This document shows positions 54,849-63,046 of a stretch of 64,000 nucleotides of DNA, in pieces. How positions within the stretch are numbered: position 1 is the first letter of the stretch; every line of letters starts with the position of its first letter. The position numbers were made by a program, and so were the translations under genes. Source of the DNA: Euzebyella marina (GTDB lineage Bacteria > Bacteroidota > Bacteroidia > Flavobacteriales > Flavobacteriaceae); assembly GCF_014855515.1 (NCBI RefSeq), contig NZ_JACYFK010000001.1, forward strand, positions 1,736,001-1,800,000. The letters run 5' to 3'. The notes under the pieces were generated by a model, which worked only from the letters and a program-made list of their open reading frames with translations, made no database searches and had not been told where the DNA came from.

Positions 54849-55008
54849 GAAAGTTTCATTCTATTTTTTGTCAATCTGAACTTTTATTTCGTTTTTAATG
54901 CGCAAGTAGGCAAAAATATGCTTGTTCATTGCAAAAATATTAGAGGCTTGGCTCTCTTAAATTCACTAATTTTAAATACTGCGAAAAGCGCAGCTAAATC
55001 ATCCCAAA

Positions 55009-57345
55009 ATGAAAAATGCGGTTGCCCTCGGCTTGATTTTGGGCCTGTCGATAGTATTGCTTTACCTGTATCAGGATGGCTATTTCGACAAGGTGGAAGA
55101 TGATTATGCCTCGGTGGCCCTCCCGGAGACAGTAGATTATAATTTTCACATCAAGCCTATTCTTTCCGATAACTGTTATACCTGTCACGGCCCGGATGCG
55201 AATAAGCGTAAGGCAGGTCTACGACTTGATATAGAAAAGAATGCTCTTTCCGAACTTCCTGAAAGTCCTGGTCATTTTGCAATAGTAGCCGGTAGCCCTG
55301 GCAAAAGCGAGGCCTATCGAGCGATTATATCAGACGACCCGGCTGAACAAATGCCACCGCCCGAGTCGAACCTTTCTCTCACGAATTATGAAAAAAGACT
55401 TCTGAGAAAATGGATAGAACAGGGGGCAGCTTTTGAAAAACATTGGGCATTCATCCCTCCCGAAAAGAAAAAAGTACCTACAGATACCTCTAGTTATCTA
55501 AAAAATGAGATAGATGCCTTTGTAGGTTCCAAATTAAAGGAAAAAGGATTAACATTCTCCCCAAAGGCTTCTAATGACATACTATTGAGAAGAATGGCTT
55601 TAGATGTCACCGGACTGCCACCTGCCCCGGAATTGGTTGATAAATTAATGAGCGAAGCTCCCGATGAGATGCTACAAAGAGCCATTGACACTCTGCTAGC
55701 ATCTCCCGCTTATGGAGAGCGTATGACACAATCATGGCTAGATGTGGCCCGTTACGCTGATTCACATGGGTATCAAGATGATAGTTACCGCACTATGTGG
55801 CCGTGGCGAGACTGGGTCATTCATGCTTTTAATGAAAACCTCTCGTATGACGAATTTCTAACCTGGCAGATTGCAGGCGACCTAATGCCCAATGCAACCA
55901 AGGAACAAATTCTGGCCACGGGTTTCAATAGAAATCACCCCATCACCCAAGAAGGGGGCGTCATTCAAGAGGAATATCGCACGAATTATGTTCTTGATCG
56001 GACCAATACCTTGGGCAAAGGTATTTTGGGGTTGACCCTTGAATGTGCCCGATGCCATGACCATAAGTATGATGCCATTTCGCAAAAAGATTATTTCGGG
56101 TTTTATGCCTTTTTCAATCAGGTAAATGAGAAGGGTATTCAAATGGATGCCGTTCAGGCCAAAAATCAAAAATTCTTTGCAGACCCTCCTTATATCGGTA
56201 TTAGTGCCAAAGATACGGTTGGGGTACTGTCTTTTGTGAATATGAACGGTTCAAATCCCGTAAATGTCATGGTGATGAACGATTCAGCACCAAAAACAAC
56301 GTTTGTACTTGACAGGGGAGAATATGACCGCCCGACGGATTCGGTGCTTCCCGGTACGCCATCAATTATACTTCCGTTTGCGAACGATTTGGCCAAGAAT
56401 CGTTTGGGTCTGGCTCAATGGTTGACCGATAGAAAAAATCCTTTGACCGCGCGCGTATTGGTCAATAGAATTTGGGGTACGCTTTTCGGAAGGGGATTGG
56501 TAGAAACTTCCGAAGATTTTGGGGTGCAGGGTAGTTTGCCGACCCATCCAGAATTATTGGACTGGTTAGCGGTTGATTTCATGGAAAACGGATGGGATAT
56601 CAAGTATCTAATTAAAAAAATAATGCTTTCTGCAACTTATCAACAGCGCTCTGAACTTACCCCTGAACTAGAAAAGGCTGACCCTGAGAACAAGTGGTTG
56701 GCCCGGGCTGGGCGTTTCCGAATGAGTGGGGAAATGATAAGAGACTATATATTGGCTACAAGTGGTCTTCTGAACCGCGAAATCGGTGGCCCTAGTGTAC
56801 GACCTTATCAACCTGAAGGGCTTTGGGAAGAAACCAACGCCGGTAGTGAAAGAGGGGTTCTCACAAGTTATGTACCCGATAGTGGCGATGATCTTTACCG
56901 CCGTTCACTTTATACTTTTTGGAAACGTACCCTTCCACCTCCTTCGATGACCATTTTCGATGCTCCTAATCGAGATTTTTCTGAGGTGCGGCGGCAAAAG
57001 ACCAATACACCCCTGCAAGCTTTGGTACTTCAAAACGATGTTCAAATACTTGAGGCAGCTCGGGTGTTGGCCGAAAAGATGCTTAATGATGGGGGAAAGG
57101 ACAATCTTGTTCCCCAGTTGTTCGAAAGAATATTGGTGCGTAGCCCTCGGAAGGAGGAACTGTTAACCCTCACGGCCTACTATCACGATGCATTAAACAC
57201 CTATGGGTCAAAACCCAAGGATGCTGAAAAATTGGTGGCGGTGGGAGATTATCCTCACCTGAAAACAGACCCCGTGAGTACGGCGGCACTTATGCTAACT
57301 GCACAAGTAATCTACAATCTAGACGAAACTATTACCAAGGAATAA
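55009..57345 (+). CDS. Planctomycete-type cytochrome c/DUF1549/DUF1553 protein
   Basis: A 778-residue extracytoplasmic protein. An N-terminal anchor (about 3-20) is followed by a PSCyt1-like heme domain with CYTCHGPDANKRKAG near residue 56 and EQMPPPES (possible axial Met). The DUF1549 (PSCyt2) domain, about 150-355, includes a second CxxCH (ECARCHDHKYDAIS near residue 345). DUF1553 (PSD1), about 455-720, has NPLTARVLVNRIWGTLFGRGLVETSEDFG and YRRSLYTFWKRTLPPPSM. Such three-part proteins are abundant in Planctomycetes and rare elsewhere, with no known reaction. It is the first gene of a tight run with the DUF1501 and membrane-cytochrome genes, so the product is part of a redox system in the periplasm. 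Confidence 0.9.
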   Translation: MKNAVALGLILGLSIVLLYLYQDGYFDKVEDDYASVALPETVDYNFHIKPILSDNCYTCHGPDANKRKAGLRLDIEKNALSELPESPGHFAIVAGSPGKSEAYRAIISDDPAEQMPPPESNLSLTNYEKRLLRKWIEQGAAFEKHWAFIPPEKKKVPTDTSSYLKNEIDAFVGSKLKEKGLTFSPKASNDILLRRMALDVTGLPPAPELVDKLMSEAPDEMLQRAIDTLLASPAYGERMTQSWLDVARYADSHGYQDDSYRTMWPWRDWVIHAFNENLSYDEFLTWQIAGDLMPNATKEQILATGFNRNHPITQEGGVIQEEYRTNYVLDRTNTLGKGILGLTLECARCHDHKYDAISQKDYFGFYAFFNQVNEKGIQMDAVQAKNQKFFADPPYIGISAKDTVGVLSFVNMNGSNPVNVMVMNDSAPKTTFVLDRGEYDRPTDSVLPGTPSIILPFANDLAKNRLGLAQWLTDRKNPLTARVLVNRIWGTLFGRGLVETSEDFGVQGSLPTHPELLDWLAVDFMENGWDIKYLIKKIMLSATYQQRSELTPELEKADPENKWLARAGRFRMSGEMIRDYILATSGLLNREIGGPSVRPYQPEGLWEETNAGSERGVLTSYVPDSGDDLYRRSLYTFWKRTLPPPSMTIFDAPNRDFSEVRRQKTNTPLQALVLQNDVQILEAARVLAEKMLNDGGKDNLVPQLFERILVRSPRKEELLTLTAYYHDALNTYGSKPKDAEKLVAVGDYPHLKTDPVSTAALMLTAQVIYNLDETITKE

Positions 57346-57357
57346 ACGAAAGAAGCT

Positions 57358-58818
57358 ATGGAAGAAAAGGACAACAAAAAGGAAAACCCGTTGAAGGTGA
57401 ACAGGCGTCACTTTTTCTCCCAATTGAGCGTGGGCATAGGTTCACTGGCTCTTGGTTCATTGTTGATTCCCGACCTTTTCAAGAATACTGGCGGTCAGCA
57501 AGCCAGCCAGCCGTTGGGGTTGCCCCACTTTGCACCAAAAGCCAAAAGGGTCATTTATCTATTTCAGGCCGGTGCCCCTTCTCAATTGGAGACTTTTGAC
57601 CATAAGCCTATTTTGAGAAAACGAATGGGGGAGGATTTGCCGGAATCGGTGCGTAATGGACAACGATTAACGGGAATGACCGCTAATCAAGAAAAATTCC
57701 CCTTGATGCCCCCAGCAGTGAACTTTAAGCAATATGGTCAGAGTGGCACATGGATCAGTGATTATTTCCCTCATATCGCTAAAATCGCAGATGATATAAC
57801 GGTTGTGAGAAGCATGCATACAGAGGCTATCAATCATGATCCCGCTATCACTTTTTTTCAAACCGGAAGTCAAATATCAGGTAGGCCCAGTATGGGCTCT
57901 TGGCTAAGTTACGGTTTGGGTAGCGAAAATAAGAACCTACCCTCGTTTGTAGTACTTACCTCTAGAGGCAAGGGTAACAGTCAGGGGTTGTATTCAAAAC
58001 TTTGGTCAAGTGGTTTTCTTGATTCAAAGCACCAAGGCGTGCTTTTGCGTTCAGGCAAAGACCCGGTACTTTACCTAAATGATCCAGACGGTATATCTCG
58101 CTCTACTAAAAGAGATTTGCTGAATGAGGTATCAGAACTGAATAGATTGCATCATGTAGAGACTGGAGACGATGAAATAGAATCACGAATTGCCCAATAC
58201 GAAATGGCATACCGAATGCAAATGTCTGTGCCGGATGTGATGGACATTTCGAAGGAGCCAGAATCAGTTGTCAAATTATACGGTGAAGATTGTCAGGTGC
58301 CCGGCACTTATGCTGCCAATGCCCTTCAAGCTCGAAGGTTGGCTGAAAATGGGGTGCGTTTTATTCAGTTATACCACCAAGGCTGGGATCAGCATGGGAA
58401 TCTACCTGATGAGATGGCGGGCCAGGCCAAAGATGTTGACCAAGCTTCGGCTGCTCTTGTTATGGACTTGAAGCAACGAGGTATGCTTGAAGATACCTTG
58501 GTCATTTGGGGAGGTGAGTTTGGCCGCAGTAATTATTGCCAGGGGAAATTCGATCCTGCCAATTATGGTAGGGATCATCACCCAAGGGCATTTAGCATTT
58601 GGATGGCCGGAGGAGGAATCAAGCCAGGCCTTAATTATGGACAAACCGACGAATTTGGGTACAATGTAGTAGAAAATCCGGTGCACATCAACGATTTTCA
58701 TGCTACGCTCATGTATGCCTTGGGTCTCGACCATGAACAACTTACTTATAAATATCAGGGTAGAAGATTTAGGCTCACCGATGTGGCCGGTAATGTGGTT
58801 AAAGACTTATTGGCTTAA
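57358..58818 (+). CDS. DUF1501 family Tat-type exported protein
   Basis: A 486-residue protein. The N-terminus VNRRHFFSQLSVGIGSLALG is a twin-arginine (Tat) signal (RRxFF pattern, residues about 15-35). This suggests folded export, perhaps with a cofactor. The DUF1501 body includes RVIYLFQAGAPSQLETFDHKP, MHTEAINHDPAITFFQTGSQ, GGEFGRSNYCQG and GRDHHPRAFSIWMAGGGI; these resemble alkaline-phosphatase/sulfatase-fold metal sites with His and Asp residues. Enzymatic function is not established. It lies 12 nt after the PSCyt1/DUF1549/DUF1553 protein. Its stop overlaps the next start (TAATG), so the three genes are translationally coupled. Confidence 0.9.
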   Translation: MEEKDNKKENPLKVNRRHFFSQLSVGIGSLALGSLLIPDLFKNTGGQQASQPLGLPHFAPKAKRVIYLFQAGAPSQLETFDHKPILRKRMGEDLPESVRNGQRLTGMTANQEKFPLMPPAVNFKQYGQSGTWISDYFPHIAKIADDITVVRSMHTEAINHDPAITFFQTGSQISGRPSMGSWLSYGLGSENKNLPSFVVLTSRGKGNSQGLYSKLWSSGFLDSKHQGVLLRSGKDPVLYLNDPDGISRSTKRDLLNEVSELNRLHHVETGDDEIESRIAQYEMAYRMQMSVPDVMDISKEPESVVKLYGEDCQVPGTYAANALQARRLAENGVRFIQLYHQGWDQHGNLPDEMAGQAKDVDQASAALVMDLKQRGMLEDTLVIWGGEFGRSNYCQGKFDPANYGRDHHPRAFSIWMAGGGIKPGLNYGQTDEFGYNVVENPVHINDFHATLMYALGLDHEQLTYKYQGRRFRLTDVAGNVVKDLLA

Positions 58819-60263
58819 TGGTTGCACAAGGTTTTAAGGGCCGTTGGGTAGAGCTTATGGTCTTGGCGCTTTCGGTATTTCTTGTTTTTTGTCTCATTTT
58901 TGAATCCTTTATTGAATTGCCGTCGATAGTCGGGTGGATGGGTAGGTGGCACCCATTGATACTGCATTTTCCTATTGTACTGCTGGTTATTATTGTCTTT
59001 CTAGGCTTTACAGGTCGGGAGATTCCCAAACTTCTTTTTCAGATTGCGGTAATTACCGTTTTATTGACTGCGATATCGGGTTTTTTTCTGGGGAAAAGTA
59101 CAGGTGAAAAGGGAGCTTTGTTGCTCTGGCACCAATGGCTGGGGGCTTCTTTGGCTTTGGTGGCAGTTCTTTTATATAGATTCCGGGCAGAGCTTCAAAA
59201 GAGTTTGATTCTCAGGAAAGTATGTATGGGTTTAATTTTGTTATTGGTCGGGTTCACTGGTCATTATGGCGGTATGATTACCCATGGGGAAGATTTTCTG
59301 GCTTTACCAGGCGCAGACGGCCCCAGAGAACTGCCGGAAGACCCTCAGGTGTACTCTGATTTGGTGGTTCCTATTTTGGAGGATAAGTGCATGTCGTGCC
59401 ATAATCCCGACAAGCGAAAAGGAGAACTATCGGTCAAAGGGTTCTCATCTTTAATGAAAGGAGGGGAGAGCGGAAATACGGTCTTACCTGGAAATTATGA
59501 AGAGAGCACTTTGATAACAAGATTGCACCTTCCTTTAGAGGATGAAGAACATATGCCGCCTGAAGGAAAGTCTCAATTAGAAGTCGAGGAAATAACTATT
59601 CTGGAAAGGTGGATTGCCTTAGGAGCCTCGGATACCCTCCAATTATCCTTACTTGCACCATCAGAACCATTGGCGGGTATAATCAAGAAAATGATGGGCG
59701 CGGCATCTAGTAGCGATTGGTCTCGATTACCTATGGTGGCAGATGAGACTATTGATCAACTTTCCAATGATTATTTGACTATTACAAGAATGGCCGGTGG
59801 GTCTAACGCCTTGGGTATCGATGCTTTTCCGCCACCGGAATACGACTCCAAACCCATTCAGGATTTGGAAGCGGTGGCCGCAAACATTGTTGAACTTGAC
59901 TTGAGCGGTTTGCCGATAGGTGATAACGAGATGAATATGGTGGAGAAGTGTGCCAATTTAGAATGGTTAGAGCTTGATAGAACTCCGGTTACCGACCAAG
60001 ATTTTCAAAAAATTACGGGTCTTAAGCAGCTCAGGCTCTTAAAGATATACGGCACCAAAATTTCTGACCGGTCTATTTCGGTAATTCAAGGTCTTGAAAA
60101 TCTAAAAAGGCTTTACATTTGGAGTACGGAAGTAAGTAATGAGGCACTTGAACAATTAGCCCGACAACGACCCGATATTGTTATCGAAAAAGGTATCGAC
60201 GATAAGATTCAAAACTTTTTGGAGGCAAAGGATACGGTGCCGAACCTAGAAAAGAAAGAATAG
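58818..60263 (+). CDS. Membrane c-type cytochrome with DUF2231-like helices and leucine-rich repeats
   Basis: A 481-residue protein. The N-terminal half has four or five hydrophobic segments (about 10-165), with HPLILHFPIVLLVIIVFLGF like DUF2231 proteins and several His residues (HPLILH, LWHQW, GHYGGMITHGED) that may hold b-type heme. A c-type heme site follows (DKCMSCHNPDKRKGELS near residue 189) with HMPPEGKSQ near 250, a PSCyt1-like domain. The C-terminal 130 residues are leucine-rich repeats (NIVELDLSGLPIGDNEMN, LEWLELDRTPVTDQDFQKI). This combination of membrane redox and LRR parts is unusual. Start and stop overlap the DUF1501 gene (TAATG), and the SDR gene begins 2 nt after. It is probably the membrane electron link for the exported DUF1549/DUF1501 proteins, which is inference. 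Confidence 0.85.
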   Translation: MVAQGFKGRWVELMVLALSVFLVFCLIFESFIELPSIVGWMGRWHPLILHFPIVLLVIIVFLGFTGREIPKLLFQIAVITVLLTAISGFFLGKSTGEKGALLLWHQWLGASLALVAVLLYRFRAELQKSLILRKVCMGLILLLVGFTGHYGGMITHGEDFLALPGADGPRELPEDPQVYSDLVVPILEDKCMSCHNPDKRKGELSVKGFSSLMKGGESGNTVLPGNYEESTLITRLHLPLEDEEHMPPEGKSQLEVEEITILERWIALGASDTLQLSLLAPSEPLAGIIKKMMGAASSSDWSRLPMVADETIDQLSNDYLTITRMAGGSNALGIDAFPPPEYDSKPIQDLEAVAANIVELDLSGLPIGDNEMNMVEKCANLEWLELDRTPVTDQDFQKITGLKQLRLLKIYGTKISDRSISVIQGLENLKRLYIWSTEVSNEALEQLARQRPDIVIEKGIDDKIQNFLEAKDTVPNLEKKE

Positions 60264-60265
60264 GA

Positions 60266-61042
60266 ATGAAGTTTGATTTAAAAGGAAAAAATGCCATTGT
60301 AACTGGTGGCGGAAGTGGTATTGGTAGGGCGATTTCAAGAACATTGGCTTCGCATGGTGCACATGTTCATATCTTTGAACTGACCAAAGAGTCTGCCAAT
60401 GATGTCGTTGAAGAAATCAATAATCAGGGCGGAACTGTTCACGCTTATAGCTGTAATGTATCCAATCAAGATGAGGTGAAATCAAATGTGGCTGCTATTG
60501 CTGAAGAAGGCAGTATTGATATATTGATCAACAATGCAGGTATCGCACACATCGGAAATGTTGAAAAAACGACGGAGCAAGATTTCGATAGAATCTATAA
60601 TGTCAATATCAAAGGTGTGTACAATTGCATTCATGCGGTCATACCGTTTATGAAAGAAAAAGGCGGGGTTATTCTTAATATGGCCTCTATTGCCGCCACT
60701 GTAGGAATCAAAGATAGGTTTGCCTACTCAATGTCAAAAGGGGCGGCTTTGACTATGATGTACTCCGTGGCCAAAGACTATTTAGAGTATAATATACGTT
60801 GCAATAGTATTTCACCGGCAAGAATTCATACCCCATTTGTAGATGGGTATTTAAAAAATAACTTTCCTGATACGGCAGAGGAGAAATTCAATCAATTGTC
60901 GGCTACTCAACCTATAGGGCGAATGGGTAAACCCCAAGAGGTGGCCGATTTGGCGCTGTATTTATGCTCCGATGAGGCTTCTTTTGTTACCGGAACCGAT
61001 TTTCCTATTGATGGAGGATTTATTCGCCTAAACGGTAACTAA
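60266..61042 (+). CDS. Short-chain dehydrogenase/reductase
   Basis: A 258-residue classical SDR. The nucleotide motif is VTGGGSGIGRAISRTLAS (TGxxxGIG), the NNAG motif follows near residue 89, and the active site has Ser and YSMSK (YxxxK) in ASIAATVGIKDRFAYSMSKGAAL. The C-terminus includes GTDFPIDGGFI. It oxidises or reduces a sugar, alcohol or keto group, with substrate unknown. It starts 2 nt after the membrane cytochrome gene and is cotranscribed with the DUF1549-DUF1501-cytochrome run, so it probably processes that pathway's cytoplasmic substrate. It is convergent with the ECF sigma gene, overlapping by 4 nt. Confidence 0.92.
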   Translation: MKFDLKGKNAIVTGGGSGIGRAISRTLASHGAHVHIFELTKESANDVVEEINNQGGTVHAYSCNVSNQDEVKSNVAAIAEEGSIDILINNAGIAHIGNVEKTTEQDFDRIYNVNIKGVYNCIHAVIPFMKEKGGVILNMASIAATVGIKDRFAYSMSKGAALTMMYSVAKDYLEYNIRCNSISPARIHTPFVDGYLKNNFPDTAEEKFNQLSATQPIGRMGKPQEVADLALYLCSDEASFVTGTDFPIDGGFIRLNGN

Positions 61043-61626
61043 CGTAAAACAGGTCTTCCGTAAAGCAGGAAGAATACGGTTTCGTATTGGTCTCCTAAAC
61101 TATCTCTAAGTCTATTGTAGGCTTTTCTTATTTGTACTTCAACCGTACGAACGGAAATAGAGAGGTGCTCCGAAATTTCTTTATTGGTAAGCCCCTCCTG
61201 TTTGCTAAGTCGAAAAATCTCGCGGCACTTCGGGGGTAATTTTTCTATCTCTTTCGATAAAAGTCCGAGAAATCTTTCCAGCTTATATTCGTTGGTCTCT
61301 TCTACGACTTCGAACATGTGTTTGTAATACTTGTCTTCAAGAGGCAACAACTTTTTGCCTTGCCTATATTCATCAACAAATTCATGATAGGCCATTTTGT
61401 AAAGAAAACTTTGAATGGGGTAATTGGCTTTTAGTTTTTTTCTGAACTTCCAAGTTTTGATAAAAACGTTCTGAACAATGTCTTGGGCCAACGCCCTATC
61501 ATCAATTAAAGTAAGGGTATAGGCAAACAATTTTCTATGGTATTTTTCTAAAAGAAAAATGTAGGCTTCTTCCTTTCCTTTGCTTAAATCCTGTATCAAA
61601 GCCTCATTGTTATTGTATGTTGCCAT
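61039..61626 (-). CDS. ECF RNA polymerase sigma factor (Bacteroidetes FecI-like)
   Basis: A 195-residue sigma-70 family protein. Region 2 (about 25-95) includes FAYTLTLIDDRALAQDIVQNVFIKTW, and region 4 (about 130-180) has KLPPKCREIFRLSKQEGLTNKEISEHLSISVRTVEVQIRKAYNRL (core LTNKEISEHLSISVRTVE). It directs transcription of envelope genes after release from its anti-sigma factor. It faces away from the FecR gene at 61743 (divergent start, 116-nt gap), and the SusC gene lies beyond. This is the usual Bacteroidetes sigma/FecR/SusC signalling arrangement. No TAnnTTTG box precedes it, and the gap is otherwise A/T-rich. Confidence 0.93.
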   Translation of the reverse strand: MATYNNNEALIQDLSKGKEEAYIFLLEKYHRKLFAYTLTLIDDRALAQDIVQNVFIKTWKFRKKLKANYPIQSFLYKMAYHEFVDEYRQGKKLLPLEDKYYKHMFEVVEETNEYKLERFLGLLSKEIEKLPPKCREIFRLSKQEGLTNKEISEHLSISVRTVEVQIRKAYNRLRDSLGDQYETVFFLLYGRPVLR

Positions 61627-61742
61627 ATTGACGATATGTTAATTTTAAAACTAAAATTTGGATGAATTTAAAAAAATATCCATAAAAAGTAAGTGTATTG
61701 AAAATTTTGAACGTAATAATTAATAGAGCAACCTGAATTTGT

Positions 61743-62903
61743 ATGAAATTAAGTTCCCTCGAAACACTTCTAGTGAAGTTTATGGGCAATTCTGCCAACG
61801 GTAATGATTTAGATGAACTAAACGAATACCTTGGGCAAGATGATTACAAAGGTTTTATCAAAAATTATTTAAGAGCACATTTTGTCGTTTTATATAAAAT
61901 GAACCAACCCGATTTAGAACAGACCAAAAAAGAACTATTAAAAGAGATAAGGCGGGACAAAAGGCTCACTCTTAAAAGAAACCTCTATCAAGGTTTAAAG
62001 TATGCTGCGATACTCGTTTGTTTTATCGCTGTAGGAATTTATATGTTCACCAGACAAGAGAATGAACTGAGCCCTCAAATTCCCGCAACGGAAAATGTAA
62101 TCACGCTCGAACATTCGAACGGTCAGGTCGAGGAGATATCCGAATCTGGCAACCTTTCAATTAAGAGTAAAAGCGGCGAGGTAATCGCACAGCAGTCGGG
62201 CAACAAAATAAGTTTCAACTCCCAAGCTGCCTCCAATGAAAAAGTAGAATACAGTACCATCACGGTTCCGTATGGCAAAAATATAACCTTGGCGCTCTCT
62301 GATAGTACCGAAGTCATCATGAATGCAGGAAGCCGTATGACTTTTCCCAACCGATTCAGAACAGGGTACAAGCGGAAGGTGAAACTTTCCGGCGAAGCCT
62401 TTTTTAAGGTGGCTCATGATGAAAAACATCCGTTTATTGTTGGTTTAGATAGCTTAGACGTTCAGGTTTTAGGAACTGCTTTTAATGTAGCTAACTATAC
62501 TGAAGATGCTACTACAGAGGTTGTTTTGGTAAATGGATCGGTCGAACTGGTGCCCACTACAGAAAGGGTTGCGAAGGTGTTGTTAAAGCCTGGCTTTAAA
62601 GGCACTTTTTATAAAAACAGTTCAAGAATCGAAACGGCAGAAGTACCTACCGATTTATATACTTCTTGGGTAAATGGGTATGTGGTCTTTAGAAACGCCC
62701 CTTTCAAGAACATTCTACAAAAGCTTGAAAGGCATTACAATGTTACCATCAATAACCCCGAGGGGCACTTGGTAGATGAAAAATTCAATGCTACCATAGA
62801 TGTGCAACATGAAACGATCAGTGAGGTGCTCGATTATTTCAGCAAAATTCACAATATCAAGTTTCAGGTCAATGATGACCAAATAACAATTTTAAAAAAA
62901 TGA
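61743..62903 (+). CDS. FecR-type anti-sigma factor
   Basis: A 386-residue inner-membrane protein. A cytoplasmic part (about 1-82, with LSSLETLLVKFMGNSANGND) precedes one membrane segment (about 90-108, YAAILVCFIAVGIYMF). The FecR domain follows with VEYSTITVPYGKNITLALSDSTEVIMNAGS (core STITVPYGKNITLALSDST), FPNRFRTGYKRKVKLSGEAFFKVAHDEKHPF and VLGTAFNVANY. A C-terminal DUF4974-like region carries YVVFRNAPFKNILQKLERHYNV. It binds the sigma factor on one side and the receptor's STN domain on the other. It is 143 nt from the SusC gene. Between them a 17-residue open frame is too short to support. Confidence 0.93.
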   Translation: MKLSSLETLLVKFMGNSANGNDLDELNEYLGQDDYKGFIKNYLRAHFVVLYKMNQPDLEQTKKELLKEIRRDKRLTLKRNLYQGLKYAAILVCFIAVGIYMFTRQENELSPQIPATENVITLEHSNGQVEEISESGNLSIKSKSGEVIAQQSGNKISFNSQAASNEKVEYSTITVPYGKNITLALSDSTEVIMNAGSRMTFPNRFRTGYKRKVKLSGEAFFKVAHDEKHPFIVGLDSLDVQVLGTAFNVANYTEDATTEVVLVNGSVELVPTTERVAKVLLKPGFKGTFYKNSSRIETAEVPTDLYTSWVNGYVVFRNAPFKNILQKLERHYNVTINNPEGHLVDEKFNATIDVQHETISEVLDYFSKIHNIKFQVNDDQITILKK

Positions 62904-63046
62904 AGAAAGTATGAAATAACACTCTAACAAGGTTGCTCGTAAAAAGGGGTAGCCATGATCGAACAAAAAGAAAAATCGGAGGATGTTCGCACCACCCCCC
63001 GATTATAAGCGATTATTAAAAATAACCACTCTAGACATTCAAAATT

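Noticed and set aside
62955-63008. 17-residue open frame in the FecR-SusC gap, plus a small AATCGG/CCGATT repeat
   Set aside because: Too short, without coding or promoter support. The inverted repeat is 6 bp with a 19-nt spacer and could be chance.
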